The notes: a model not told the origin generated them from the sequence alone. DNA of 64,000 nucleotides from a bacterium SCSIO 12827 (GCA_024397995.1 CP073746.1:186001-250000); one strand, 5' to 3'. Shown: positions 34,449-43,056, counted from the stretch's first letter. Made by a program: numbers and translations.

Positions 34449-35220
34449 GCGCGACGATGTCCTTGAGGTCGTCCGACGGCGCCGGATAGCGGTCCATGAC
34501 GCGGGGGTCGTGGCCGGGGATCACATGCTCCGGGCTGTCTGCCAAACGCGCGACCTTTCGGTGGCCTTCCAGCATGTCGCCGATATGCACCACCGTGGGA
34601 TAGGGGTTGCGGTCCAGCCAATTGGCGTAGAGATGCATGGCGTCCGATGCCAGCACGACCCAGCCGCGTTGCGTCCAGGCGCGCACGAACATCATGCCCT
34701 GGGTATGGCCGCCGACGTGATGCAGGGTCAGGCCGGGAAACAGGTCCGTATCGCCGTCGTGGAATTCGACCCGGTCCTTGTACAACTCGCGCACGATGCC
34801 GCAGACGTCTTCGATATCGTAGCTGTGGCGCAGCACGGGATAGCGCATATAGCGTCCCGTCATATGCGCCATTTCCTGGTCCTGAATATGGAAGGTCGCC
34901 TTGGGAAAGCGGTCCAGATTGCCGCCGTGGTCGTAATGCATATGGGTGATGACCACATCCGTGACCTCGGCCGCATCAATGCCGACCAGGTTCAGACTGT
35001 CCACCGGGCAGCGGTGCCAGCCGCGGCCACGGCTTTCGGCGGCTTCCTTGGTGAAGCCCGTGTCGACGACGACCGTGTGGTTCTGCGACACGCAGGCCCA
35101 GACGTAATAGTCGATGGGATAGGGGGCGTCATGGGGGTCGGGCGGCTGCATGAAGTTGCGCGCGGCCGTGCGCGCATGTGTTCCGTACTTGATGGCGTAC
35201 AGCTTGTAGGCTTCGGTCAT
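34420..35220 (-). CDS. Metallo-beta-lactamase fold protein, N-acyl homoserine lactonase-like (copy B)
   Basis: A 266-residue member of the AiiA/AttM-like branch. The metal motif T-H-M-H-Y-D-H-G-G is at about residues 95-103, with a C-terminal metal His in H-V-G-G-H-T-Q-G and Asp in L-A-S-D-A-M-H. The ATG at 35220 aligns with its neighbour copy. It is very similar to copy A over nearly its whole length. True lactonase activity is inferred from family, and other lactones are possible. It lies 11 bases downstream of copy A and overlaps the MFS gene. Confidence 0.88.
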   Translation of the reverse strand: MTEAYKLYAIKYGTHARTAARNFMQPPDPHDAPYPIDYYVWACVSQNHTVVVDTGFTKEAAESRGRGWHRCPVDSLNLVGIDAAEVTDVVITHMHYDHGGNLDRFPKATFHIQDQEMAHMTGRYMRYPVLRHSYDIEDVCGIVRELYKDRVEFHDGDTDLFPGLTLHHVGGHTQGMMFVRAWTQRGWVVLASDAMHLYANWLDRNPYPTVVHIGDMLEGHRKVARLADSPEHVIPGHDPRVMDRYPAPSDDLKDIVARVDLPPHGN

Positions 35221-35231
35221 GATCGGTCCGA

Positions 35232-36053
35232 TCACGCCGGTATCGGCTTCGACGGGGCGACGTCGACCCGCACGACGATGCCGGCCAGATCGTCACTGGG
35301 GGCCGGATACATTTCCATCACCAGGGGGTCGTGGCCCGGTACCACGTGGTCCGGGCTGTCGGCCAGGCGGGCGACCTTTCGGTGGCCTTCCAGCATGTCG
35401 CCGATATGCAGGACCGTGGGGAACGGATTCTTGTGCCGCCAGTTGGCGAACAGATGCATGGCGTCCGACGCCAACACGACCCAGCCGCGTTCGGTCCAGG
35501 CGCGCACGAACTGCATGCCCTGGGTATGGCCGCCGACATGGAGCAGGGTCAGGCCGGGGAACAATTCCTCGTCGCCGTCGTGGAATTCGACCCGGTCCTT
35601 GTACAACTCGCGCAGCAGCAGGCAGACATCATCCACGTCGAAGGAATTGCGCAGCACCGGATAGCGCATGTAGCGCCCGGTGATATAGGACATTTCCCGG
35701 TCCTGGATGTGAAAGGTCGCCTTGGGGAACTTGTCGAAATTGCCGCCGTGGTCATAGTGCATATGGGTGATGACCACGTCCGTGACTTCGGCCGGGTCGA
35801 CGCCGATCAGCTTCAGGCTTTCCACCGGACAGCGGAACATGGTGCGCCCGCGCCCGCAGCCCGATTTTTCGTTGAAGCCGGTGTCGATGATCACGGTGCG
35901 GTTTTCCGACACGCAGGCCCAGACGAAATAGTCGATGGGATAGGGTGCATCATGGGGGTCGGGCGGCTGCATGAAGTTCTGGGACTGGGGCCGCGGGTCG
36001 TGAGTGCCGTACTTGATGGCGTACAGCTTGTAAGTCTCGCTGGGGTTGGTCAT
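35232..36053 (-). CDS. Metallo-beta-lactamase fold protein, N-acyl homoserine lactonase-like (copy A)
   Basis: A 273-residue copy with the HxHxDH motif T-H-M-H-Y-D-H (His97, His99, Asp101, His102), and later H-V-G-G-H-T-Q-G and V-L-A-S-D-A-M-H. The shared start Y-K-L-Y-A-I-K-Y-G-T-H and F-M-Q-P-P-D-P-H-D-A-P-Y-P-I-D-Y make this and copy B a tandem duplication. The ATG at 36053 is preferred. Quorum-signal degradation is possible, but I see no LuxI or LuxR in the window. Confidence 0.88.
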   Translation of the reverse strand: MTNPSETYKLYAIKYGTHDPRPQSQNFMQPPDPHDAPYPIDYFVWACVSENRTVIIDTGFNEKSGCGRGRTMFRCPVESLKLIGVDPAEVTDVVITHMHYDHGGNFDKFPKATFHIQDREMSYITGRYMRYPVLRNSFDVDDVCLLLRELYKDRVEFHDGDEELFPGLTLLHVGGHTQGMQFVRAWTERGWVVLASDAMHLFANWRHKNPFPTVLHIGDMLEGHRKVARLADSPDHVVPGHDPLVMEMYPAPSDDLAGIVVRVDVAPSKPIPA

Positions 36054-36176
36054 TTTTTGATGTCTCCTCTTGGCGAGAAGCCTAAGCCGGGTCCCTGGCC
36101 CCCGCAAGTCCGCCGAACACGGCGCATTTGACCCAGGTCAATAGGCGGCAGGCGGCAGGGGTGTTAGACTGTGGTC

Positions 36177-36380
36177 ATGGAAAGCCAAGAACTTATCGCC
36201 GCCATCAACATGGCGCTCACGGAAATGGAAGAACAGCCGGAGGACCTGCACGAGGTTCACCTGCGGCTTCTGGAGCTTCTCAATCAGTTGCGGGCCACGG
36301 GGGCGAACCTGCCGTCGGATCTGGTCGAGCTGGAAAAGCAATTGGCGGAGCACGTCGAGGGCGTCAAGCCCAAGGCCTAA
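36177..36380 (+). CDS. Small helical protein of unknown function
   Basis: A 67-residue acidic, Leu-rich protein, probably two helices with L-H-L-R-L-L-E-L-L-N-Q-L spacing (about 29-40) suggesting a coiled coil. It starts M-E-S-Q-E-L-I-A-A-I-N; a GTG two codons upstream is also open. No clear ribosome-binding site. Convergent with gpt (7-base gap). Not recognised. Confidence 0.6.
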   Translation: MESQELIAAINMALTEMEEQPEDLHEVHLRLLELLNQLRATGANLPSDLVELEKQLAEHVEGVKPKA

Positions 36381-36387
36381 GGCCGCC

Positions 36388-36915
36388 TTATGGCGTTTCC
36401 CGGCCGGCCAGCGGCGGGGCATAGGCAAGTGTCCCGTCCCGATCTTCCGTATCCCAGGGAAAATGCACCCAGGTGTCCTGCGCCACCTCGTGAATGAAGA
36501 TATCCGGCAGGTCGCGGGCGGCGGGCTTGGCGTACAGCGTGACGAACAGGGCGTCCGGCAACAGGTCCCGCGCCGCCCGCGCCGTTGCCCCCGTATCCAC
36601 CAGATCGTCGACCAGCAGCCAGCCCGCCCCTTTATCAGTGGTGGCGGCGTCCGGCGTCTTGAGCAGCCGCACCCGGCCCTGGGATTTCACGTCATAGCTG
36701 GCGATGGCCAAGGTATCGATCAGGCGGATGCCCATTTCGCGGGCCAGGACGGCGGCCGGCACCATGCCGCCCCGAGTGATCGCGACGATGCCCTTCCAGG
36801 GGGCGGCCCAGCGGCCGGGGGGCGGTGTGCTCAGCAGGCGGCCGGCAAGGGCACGCGAGTCCGAATGAACTTCGGCCCAGGTGACGATGCGTTCCGGCGG
36901 CGAGGGGATTGTCAT
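36388..36915 (-). CDS. gpt: Xanthine-guanine phosphoribosyltransferase
   Basis: Purine salvage enzyme transferring phosphoribose from PRPP to guanine or xanthine. It has 175 residues. The PRPP loop is L-L-V-D-D-L-V-D-T-G-A-T-A (about 101-113). The upstream I-T-R-G-G-M-V-P-A stretch (about 49-57) and the W-x-H-F-P-W near residue 150 match XGPRT proteins. No neighbouring purine genes. Good assignment by pattern, not by substrate. Confidence 0.9.
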   Translation of the reverse strand: MTIPSPPERIVTWAEVHSDSRALAGRLLSTPPPGRWAAPWKGIVAITRGGMVPAAVLAREMGIRLIDTLAIASYDVKSQGRVRLLKTPDAATTDKGAGWLLVDDLVDTGATARAARDLLPDALFVTLYAKPAARDLPDIFIHEVAQDTWVHFPWDTEDRDGTLAYAPPLAGRETP

Positions 36916-36986
36916 GCCGGAATATTAACGGGGCTGCCCGTATTTCCCAAGGGCGGAGGTTCCGGATAACAGGGTCACAGAAACGG

Positions 36987-37014
36987 AAAAACCGGCGCCC
37001 ACGCTGACGCCGGT
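36987..37014 (-). terminator. Intrinsic terminator of the OmpA-like lipoprotein gene
   Basis: On the minus strand: ACCGGCG (37014-37008), a 10-base loop, CGCCGGT (36997-36991) and then a T-run. It falls 29 bases after the lipoprotein stop. Confidence 0.75.
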
Positions 37015-37042
37015 TATCCGGATTTGCAGTGAATGTCGTGCT

Positions 37043-38221
37043 TTAACGAACGTACAAGTGAACTTCGTTTGTCTTGGCGGCGGCCAGGGTTTTGGCGGAC
37101 ACGGCCACCCGCGTCGGCGGCAGGCCCATTTCCACCAGCGACCGCTTGACGTCTTCGGCGTGGCGCTTGGCCTTGTTCGTGTTGATCGCGACGCGCGCGG
37201 CCCCACCGGCCGAAGGCGCCACCGCAACCAGGTCGAACACCGCGGCCGGATGGGTTTCAAGGGCGCGGCTGACGGCCGTGTACAGAGCTTGTTGATAGGG
37301 CACGTTCGGCCGGTCGAAGCGGATCACGACCAGGGGGCGACGGCCCGACGTGTCGGCGGGGGCGGCAACCTGATTGGCGCTTGGGCCGCGGCCGGTGACG
37401 GCGGCGTCAAGCAGCGACGAGCCGAGCGATTCGCCCTGGCGGATGCCGGCCGAAATCTGCACCAGATTGCGCTGTTCGGCACCGATCCAGGTCGACTGGC
37501 GGCGCACGTCCTCGGTCACTTCGCGATGCAGGCGGTCGATCAGGACGACGGTCTGGTCGACCTCGTCCTCGAGAATGGCAAGCTGGCGGTGGTCCTCGTC
37601 GACGGCGCCGGACACCTTGAAGGCGGCGCGCACGCTTTCCGTCAGGAACGATGCCAGGGTGGAATCCGAGGCCACGCCGGTGGACAGCTTGTTCATCTCG
37701 CCGATGTCCTGGCTGAGCCGGTTCAGGTCCTGCTGCGCGGTGTTGAACTGCTGCACGAGAACCGGGTTGCCGCGGGTCGTGCCGACCTGCAGGCGCGATT
37801 TAACGGCGGCGATGGTGCCGTGGTACTGCTGCGAGCTTTCGACGATGCGCGAGCGCACGGACTGAAGCTGTTCGTTGTGCTGCAGGATCGAGCTTTGCAG
37901 CTTCTGCAACTCATCGCGCAGTTCCTGGACCTTCTTGCCGACGAAGGTTCCGGTCACGTCGCCCGGCGTGACGCCGGTCGGCACGAACTTGGTCGAACCC
38001 AGGGCAGGCTGATTGGCCGCCAAAACGGCCGTTTGCTGCGATGCGGCGTCTTGCGCGCTCGCCGTTTGCGGCGAAGCCGCTTCCGGTTGCGCGGTTTCTG
38101 TCGTTGTTTTGGCAGAAGGCTCGGATGCGCTCAACGAGGGCCAAAGGTCCTCGTCGAATGAACATGCCCCCGTGAAAATCACGGCCCCCGCCAAAAGAAC
38201 TCTCAGTTTCGGAAAACCCAT
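37043..38221 (-). CDS. OmpA-like lipoprotein with coiled coil
   Basis: A 392-residue envelope protein. The signal ends at a lipobox (F-T-G-A-C, Cys about residue 20). A low-complexity Thr/Ala/Gln/Ser linker (about 30-75) leads into a helical coiled-coil region rich in Q, L, S and E (about 95-240) and a C-terminal domain (about 300-392), with V-V-I-R-F-D-R and the peptidoglycan-binding-like N-T-N-K-A-K-R-H-A-E-D-V-K-R-S-L. This looks like an OmpA_C domain, with the N and R positions plausible. The ATG at 38221 is preferred over a longer frame start at 38308. It probably tethers outer membrane to the wall. No named homologue recognised. Confidence 0.72.
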   Translation of the reverse strand: MGFPKLRVLLAGAVIFTGACSFDEDLWPSLSASEPSAKTTTETAQPEAASPQTASAQDAASQQTAVLAANQPALGSTKFVPTGVTPGDVTGTFVGKKVQELRDELQKLQSSILQHNEQLQSVRSRIVESSQQYHGTIAAVKSRLQVGTTRGNPVLVQQFNTAQQDLNRLSQDIGEMNKLSTGVASDSTLASFLTESVRAAFKVSGAVDEDHRQLAILEDEVDQTVVLIDRLHREVTEDVRRQSTWIGAEQRNLVQISAGIRQGESLGSSLLDAAVTGRGPSANQVAAPADTSGRRPLVVIRFDRPNVPYQQALYTAVSRALETHPAAVFDLVAVAPSAGGAARVAINTNKAKRHAEDVKRSLVEMGLPPTRVAVSAKTLAAAKTNEVHLYVR

Positions 38222-38417
38222 CTCGTCCGCGAGCCCTTGGTTCTTCTCCGATAATAAACCGGAGTTGTTTTTAAATCCCCAGCGGGTATGTGCATAAACA
38301 TACCCCACCCCTCAGTTTCCGGGCGAGTGTACTCAATGGCCCGGAGCACCACAAGTTCCTATTTTAATACGAAGATTCGGCGTTTGACGACCTTTAATCC
38401 AGGACGCCTCCTAGCGC

Positions 38418-38446
38418 TTGCAAACGGAGAAGTGCTGGAGTAGTGT
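38418..38446 (+). promoter_or_regulatory. Possible tRNA-Arg promoter
   Basis: TTGCAA (38418-38423), a 17-base spacer, TAGTGT (38441-38446). Transcription would start about 37 bases before the mature tRNA. Moderate match. Confidence 0.4.
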
Positions 38447-38489
38447 CCGGCTCCTTCCTGACGGGGGCCCTTTGGGGGGTCAGTCACAA

Positions 38490-38566
38490 GGGCCCGTAGC
38501 TCAACTGGATAGAGCGTCTGACTACGGATCAGGAGGTTGGGAGTTCGAATCTTCCCGGGCGCGCCA
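38490..38566 (+). tRNA. tRNA-Arg (anticodon ACG)
   Basis: A 77-base cloverleaf including an encoded CCA. The anticodon loop is C-T-A-C-G-G-A between TCTGA and TCAGG; the ACG anticodon is expected to be read as ICG. T-loop TTCGAAT is flanked by a five-base stem with one G:U. The acceptor stem GGGCCCG/CGGGCGC pairs everywhere except the second position (G2 opposite G71). Confidence 0.92.
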
Positions 38567-38653
38567 TTTCCCCTTTTTTCCGAAAATAACCGACAAGTTC
38601 TTGGAGAAAGGTCCGCTCCCGGCGGGCCCCAGCGATGCTTGTTGGGTTTTCGG

Positions 38654-39802
38654 TTATTGGACGGGCACGTTCAGGAAGGTCAGCAATACGAAACGGTGGC
38701 CCTGGGTCACGGGCAGGACCTCGTGCAGCAGAGAGCATGAGAACACCACCGCGGCGCCTTTTTCCGGGCGGTACAGTTCCGGGCCGTATTCGGGAAAACG
38801 TAAATCACCACCTTCGTATTCATCCGTGTTCAGGTTAAGCGTCACCGCGAACTTGCGGTGTTTGGTCGCCGGGCTGGTGTCGTCGCGATGGACGGTGAAA
38901 AACCCGGCCTTCTCGGCCTTGTAGCAGCCGATCTTGAAGGTCTCGACCGTATAGCCTTCGAAATGGAAGGCTTTCGACACCTCGGGCACCAGACGCGGCA
39001 TCAGCCGATCCAGCAGCTTCTGCTCCAGGGCCTTGTCGCGCATGTAATAGTCTTCGCGCCGCTTGGTCGTCGGCACCACCTGCACGCCGCCGCCGGCCGA
39101 CGATCCCACGGCGACCGTGCCGTCGTCGCGCGGGCCGTTGTGCCACAGGCCGATCAACCAGGCGCAGTCCTCAGGCTCCAACGCACGGGGAACAAGCAGT
39201 GCCGGCGCCGCCCGTTGAACCACGGCCTGGTCGCGGCCGTGCCGGGCCTGGGTCAGCATTTCGGCCAGCCAACCGTCCAAGCCCGCGGCCCCGCCGCCGA
39301 GCCCGCGCACGCCGATCAGGCGCTGATTGGGGTCAAGCACATAGATCGCCGGCGCCGCGACGCCGGACAGCCCCGCGAACCCGTTGGTGATCTCGGACCC
39401 GGGGTCGGCCATCACCCGGTGCGGCCAGCCGGCGGCCTCCTTCTGGGCCGCTGCCACGGTGGTGTCGCCCGGTACCAGGGTCGCGACCTGTGCGCCGCTG
39501 GCGCCGAGCACCGCCGGGTCGAGTCCGCCCGAGATCATTTCCGCAAGGTTTTGGCCACCGGTGAACAACAGGACCGTCGGCGCGCCGGTGACGGCGGAAT
39601 AGAACTCGAAGGTCCGGCCATCGGAATCGCGGCAGGCGAACAGGGGGGTGTGATCCCCCGGGGCATATTGCGGGCGGGCAGGGGGCTCGAACAGGGTGGG
39701 TGCTGCTTTGATGTGGAGATCCTCCCTTGTGCGACGTGCGGCGGCAATGATAGCGAAGAAACGGTGTTCGACAACATTCGCATGCGTGCCGACCGGTTGC
39801 AT
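38654..39802 (-). CDS. Redoxin-like domain fused to a prolyl 4-hydroxylase-type 2OG-Fe(II) dioxygenase
   Basis: A two-domain protein of 382 residues when started at the ATG 39802. The first half resembles AhpC/peroxiredoxin (Y-A-P-G-D-H-T-P-L-F, V-L-L-F-T-G-G, A-P-A-I-Y-V-L-D), but the usual catalytic Cys position has Gly/Gln instead. The second half has the Fe ligands His305 and Asp307 (V-H-R-D-D) and His360 (L-L-H-E-V), with 2OG-binding Arg370 (G-H-R-F-V). An upstream ATG (39916) would overlap the divergent gene. A GGGAGG sequence lies within the frame, but no canonical start follows it. Substrate unknown. Confidence 0.8.
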   Translation of the reverse strand: MQPVGTHANVVEHRFFAIIAAARRTREDLHIKAAPTLFEPPARPQYAPGDHTPLFACRDSDGRTFEFYSAVTGAPTVLLFTGGQNLAEMISGGLDPAVLGASGAQVATLVPGDTTVAAAQKEAAGWPHRVMADPGSEITNGFAGLSGVAAPAIYVLDPNQRLIGVRGLGGGAAGLDGWLAEMLTQARHGRDQAVVQRAAPALLVPRALEPEDCAWLIGLWHNGPRDDGTVAVGSSAGGGVQVVPTTKRREDYYMRDKALEQKLLDRLMPRLVPEVSKAFHFEGYTVETFKIGCYKAEKAGFFTVHRDDTSPATKHRKFAVTLNLNTDEYEGGDLRFPEYGPELYRPEKGAAVVFSCSLLHEVLPVTQGHRFVLLTFLNVPVQ

Positions 39803-39880
39803 CGTTCTTGCCGGGTGAATACAAGTCGCGCGGGCCGGATCGGCCGTCCCGGACAGGCCCAGATAATCAAGGTGATCGAC

Positions 39881-41275
39881 GTGCAAACCGTTTCGGCATA
39901 TGCCCGCTTGTTGCACCAGGACCGCGCCCAGGCGGTTCTTGCATGCGCCGTTTGCCTGATCGTCGCCCTGTTTCAGGCGCTGGTCCCGCCCTATACCCGC
40001 CCGGTCGCCGACGCCATGCAGTACGCCGGTATGGCCGCGTCGCTGGCGGATGCCATGGTGTCGGATTGGGGGCGGGCGAATGAAATTCTGGGGACGTTTT
40101 TCGGGCCGGTCTATCCAATGTTTGTCGGTGTGCTGGCCATTTTCGACGGGGACCTCGCGCAGGCCTTGAAATGTGTTTCCCAGGACGGTGCCGTCTGCGA
40201 CCTCAACGGGTTAACGACGTTGTTCGTTGCTCAAGCTGTCCTCACGGCGTTCACGGCGTTTTTCACCTTCCTGGCCGCGCATCGGCTTACCGGGGATGCG
40301 CGGATCGCCTGGCTGACGCTGGTGATCGTGTTGGCGACCAAGTGTTTCACCCATTACGCCGGGCTGATCCTGACGGAAACCCCGACCTTCTTCTTTGTTG
40401 GACTGTTTAGCTGGATGCTGGCCCGCATCCTGTCCGACCCGACCCCCGCGCGGCGTGACGCCATGTTGGCCGGCGCGGCGCTTGCCGGCGCAGCGCTCAC
40501 GCGGGCATCCTATGTATACCTTCTTTACTTCATGGTGCCGGTGATCATTGTGTGGTGGCGCGTTGGGCGCGGTCGGATGTGGACTGACGCCGCCGCCGCT
40601 GCCGCGTGCTTCGCCGCCGGCGCGGCCGCAATCCTGGCGCCCTGGTGGATCAGGAACTATGTCGGCTTCGATCTTGCCGGAATCAGCGGTGGTTATGGCC
40701 CAAAGGTCCTGATTGAACGCCTGCCCTATAACCTCATGACCTGGCGGGAATGGGGAATCAGCTTGATCTACTGGCTGCCTGATTTCGGGGACGGCTTGGC
40801 GACGGTGCTGTTTTCCGAAGAACAGGTCCGGCGCCTCTCCTGGTACCATCCAGACTCCTTCTACATGATGGGGCGCGGCCAGTTCTTTCTTGATGTGCGG
40901 GCCGCTTCCGGGGCACAGGACAATCCGCTCGGCTATCTGCTCAGGGAATATGTATGGCATGATCTCGGCAAGCATTTGGCGGTCACGCTGTCGCTCGCTC
41001 TGCGCGGTCAATGGGTCGGCAATTACGCCAGCCTGATCGGGTTCATCCTTTTACCGGCCTGTATCTGGATTCTTGCCCGCCACGGCCGTGCGGGTCCGTT
41101 CTTGGTGTTCTGTCTGCCGCCTTATTTCATGTTGGGGCTCTACGCGTTTGTGTCCGTCAACGTGGTTCGCTACAACGAGCCCCTAATCGCCGTGTTCGCG
41201 CTCAGCGGCGCCACAGTCATCGTCCATCTAGTCGCGCACGGCGTGGATCGTCTGCGCCGAATAAGGAAACAATGA
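39881..41275 (+). CDS. GT-C-type membrane protein (glycosyltransferase-like)
   Basis: A 464-residue integral membrane protein with about ten to twelve helices and large soluble loops. The first loop carries R-P-V-A-D-A-M-Q-Y (about 30-38), resembling the acidic catalytic loop of PMT/ArnT-like GT-C enzymes. Later blocks include L-T-E-T-P-T-F-F (about 160-167) and L-T-R-A-S-Y, in the right places for this group. The GTG at 39881 with AAGGTG upstream is preferred; GTG 39872 is possible. Its stop overlaps the next gene as ATGA. The donor lipid and acceptor are unknown. Confidence 0.7.
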   Translation: MQTVSAYARLLHQDRAQAVLACAVCLIVALFQALVPPYTRPVADAMQYAGMAASLADAMVSDWGRANEILGTFFGPVYPMFVGVLAIFDGDLAQALKCVSQDGAVCDLNGLTTLFVAQAVLTAFTAFFTFLAAHRLTGDARIAWLTLVIVLATKCFTHYAGLILTETPTFFFVGLFSWMLARILSDPTPARRDAMLAGAALAGAALTRASYVYLLYFMVPVIIVWWRVGRGRMWTDAAAAAACFAAGAAAILAPWWIRNYVGFDLAGISGGYGPKVLIERLPYNLMTWREWGISLIYWLPDFGDGLATVLFSEEQVRRLSWYHPDSFYMMGRGQFFLDVRAASGAQDNPLGYLLREYVWHDLGKHLAVTLSLALRGQWVGNYASLIGFILLPACIWILARHGRAGPFLVFCLPPYFMLGLYAFVSVNVVRYNEPLIAVFALSGATVIVHLVAHGVDRLRRIRKQ

Positions 41276-41634
41276 TAATGGCCTATCTCAAGCTCGCCGG
41301 TTTCCTGCTGATGATTGTCGCCGGGCAGATCTGCTTCAAGAAGGCCGCCCTGTCAGGCGCCGGCCTGGACAGCATTTTTCAGTCATTCACGAACAAGTGG
41401 CTGCTCGGCGCGTTTGCCATCTATGGCGTTGCGACATTCATTTGGGTAACGCTGTTGCGCACAATGCCCTTGTCCACGGCCTATCCGTTCATTGCGCTGG
41501 GCTTCATCCTGGTGCCGCTTGCCGGTGTGTTCTTGTTCGGTGAACACCTTTCCGTGACGCAATGGGTCGGCACCGGGATGATCGTTCTGGGCATCATATT
41601 GGCCGGCGGTGTCGGCAGCCCTTTCAACGGCTGA
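41272..41634 (+). CDS. Small SMR/EamA-type membrane protein (ArnE-like)
   Basis: A 120-residue, four-helix membrane protein of the small multidrug resistance/drug-metabolite transporter fold. Its conserved features include K-K-A-A-L-S-G-A-G near residue 24 and the P-L-S-T-A-Y-P-F-I-A-L-G-F block (about 66-78). It starts ATG at 41272 (AAGGA upstream) overlapping the previous stop. Similar short proteins flip aminoarabinose-linked lipids next to ArnT. Here the GT-C partner suggests such a role. Substrate unknown. Confidence 0.75.
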   Translation: MIMAYLKLAGFLLMIVAGQICFKKAALSGAGLDSIFQSFTNKWLLGAFAIYGVATFIWVTLLRTMPLSTAYPFIALGFILVPLAGVFLFGEHLSVTQWVGTGMIVLGIILAGGVGSPFNG

Positions 41635-41719
41635 CCACCGCCCTGGAAGACCGTAATGCGGATGCCGCCGGACTAGGGGGCGTGGGCCGCTTAGGGTATA
41701 AGGAAATGGAAGAAACGAC

Positions 41720-42991
41720 ATGGTCGCTATTCTGATCCCCGTCTCCGCCCTGTTCCTTAGTTTCGGCATCTTGTTGGCTGGCAACGGGCTTCAGGGCACC
41801 CTGCTGCCCGTGCGCGCCGGGATCGAGGACTTCTCCCCCTTCGCCATCGGCGTCATGGGGGCGGCCTTCTATATGGGCTACATCCTGGCATGTTTCTGGG
41901 CGCCCCGCGTCGTTGCGCGGGTCGGTCATATCCGCTCGTTCACCGTGTTCGGCACGATCGCGTCGGCGGCGCAGTTGCTGCACGTGGTCTGGGTTGATCC
42001 GGTTTCCTGGTGGGGGCTGCGCTTCGTTACCGGCGCCTGCCTGTGCGGGCTCTACATGGTCATGGAAAGTTGGATCAACGAGCGTGCCGGCAAGGAACAC
42101 CGCGGGCGTATCCTGTCATTCTATCAGATCGTCAACCTGGGGGCTGTGACCGTCGGCCAGGTTCTGCTGAACCTTTACGATCCCGCTGGGTTCGAGCTGT
42201 TTGTGGTCGCCTCCGTGCTGGTCTCCATCGCCCTGGTGCCGGTGGCGTTGACGCGCACCACGGCGCCGCAGCCGTTGCAGCAGGTGCGCATCCGCATCCC
42301 TCGCGTCTATGCCATTTCCCCCGTCGGCGTGATCGCCTGCCTGACCGTCGGGCTGGTCAACGGCGCGGTATGGACCATCGTACCCCTGTTCGCGCAAAGC
42401 GCCCTGACGTCGGTCGCGGAACTGTCTCTGTTCATGAGTCTGCTGATCATCGGCGGCGCGGTCTTCCAATGGCCGCTCGGGCGGTGGTCGGATCTGATCG
42501 ATCGGCGCTGGGTGATCATCGTGATCTGCGTCGGCGGCGGGTTCAGCGCCCTGGCCCTGATGGCGTTCGGCGATCTTGCGCGTGCCGTGATGTATGCACT
42601 CGCCTTCGTCTACGGCGGTTTTACCTTCGCGCTCTACGCCATCGCTATCGCCCATGCCAACGATCAGGCCGAGCCCGAGGACTTCGTCGAAATCGCCTCG
42701 ACCCTGATCCTGGTGTTCGCCATTGGCGCCGTCGCCGGGCCGATGCTGGCGTCCGTGGTGGTTGAATTGGCGGACCCCAATGCCTTCTTCGCTTATTCGG
42801 CGGCCATCCATTTCCTGACCGCAACCTTCGCCTTCTACCGCATGCAACGCCGCGCGGCGCCCCTCCCCGAGGACAAGGAGGATTTCGTTCATGTGCCCCG
42901 CGCCTCGCCCGAGGTTATCACCATCGATCCCCGCGGACTGGACGAGGATGAGGAGAGCGATGGTGGGGAAGGCTCCTATAAGGGCGGCTGA
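41720..42991 (+). CDS. MFS transporter (YcaD/Fsr-like)
   Basis: A 423-residue transporter with about twelve helices. The first loop is Y-M-G-Y-I-L-A-C-F-W-A-P-R-V-V-A-R-V-G-H (about 52-71), and the second-half repeat contains F-Q-W-P-L-G-R-W-S-D-L-I-D-R-R (about 252-266). The W-I-N-E-R-A-G-K-E-H-R-G-R motif near 116-128 fits the YcaD subgroup. The substrate is unknown. It is probably independent of the GT-C pair (85-base gap). Confidence 0.85.
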   Translation: MVAILIPVSALFLSFGILLAGNGLQGTLLPVRAGIEDFSPFAIGVMGAAFYMGYILACFWAPRVVARVGHIRSFTVFGTIASAAQLLHVVWVDPVSWWGLRFVTGACLCGLYMVMESWINERAGKEHRGRILSFYQIVNLGAVTVGQVLLNLYDPAGFELFVVASVLVSIALVPVALTRTTAPQPLQQVRIRIPRVYAISPVGVIACLTVGLVNGAVWTIVPLFAQSALTSVAELSLFMSLLIIGGAVFQWPLGRWSDLIDRRWVIIVICVGGGFSALALMAFGDLARAVMYALAFVYGGFTFALYAIAIAHANDQAEPEDFVEIASTLILVFAIGAVAGPMLASVVVELADPNAFFAYSAAIHFLTATFAFYRMQRRAAPLPEDKEDFVHVPRASPEVITIDPRGLDEDEESDGGEGSYKGG

Positions 42992-43015
42992 TGCGATGAT
43001 GGGGGTGCGCGACGA

Positions 43016-43044
43016 TTGACCTGAGCCCTGGAAATTCCGATAAC
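43016..43044 (+). promoter_or_regulatory. Predicted promoter of the CoA-transferase gene
   Basis: TTGACC (43016-43021), a 17-base spacer, GATAAC (43039-43044). The transcript would start near 43051, about 65 bases before the ATG and just ahead of a palindrome. Confidence 0.45.
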
Positions 43045-43056
43045 GGCATATCTGAA

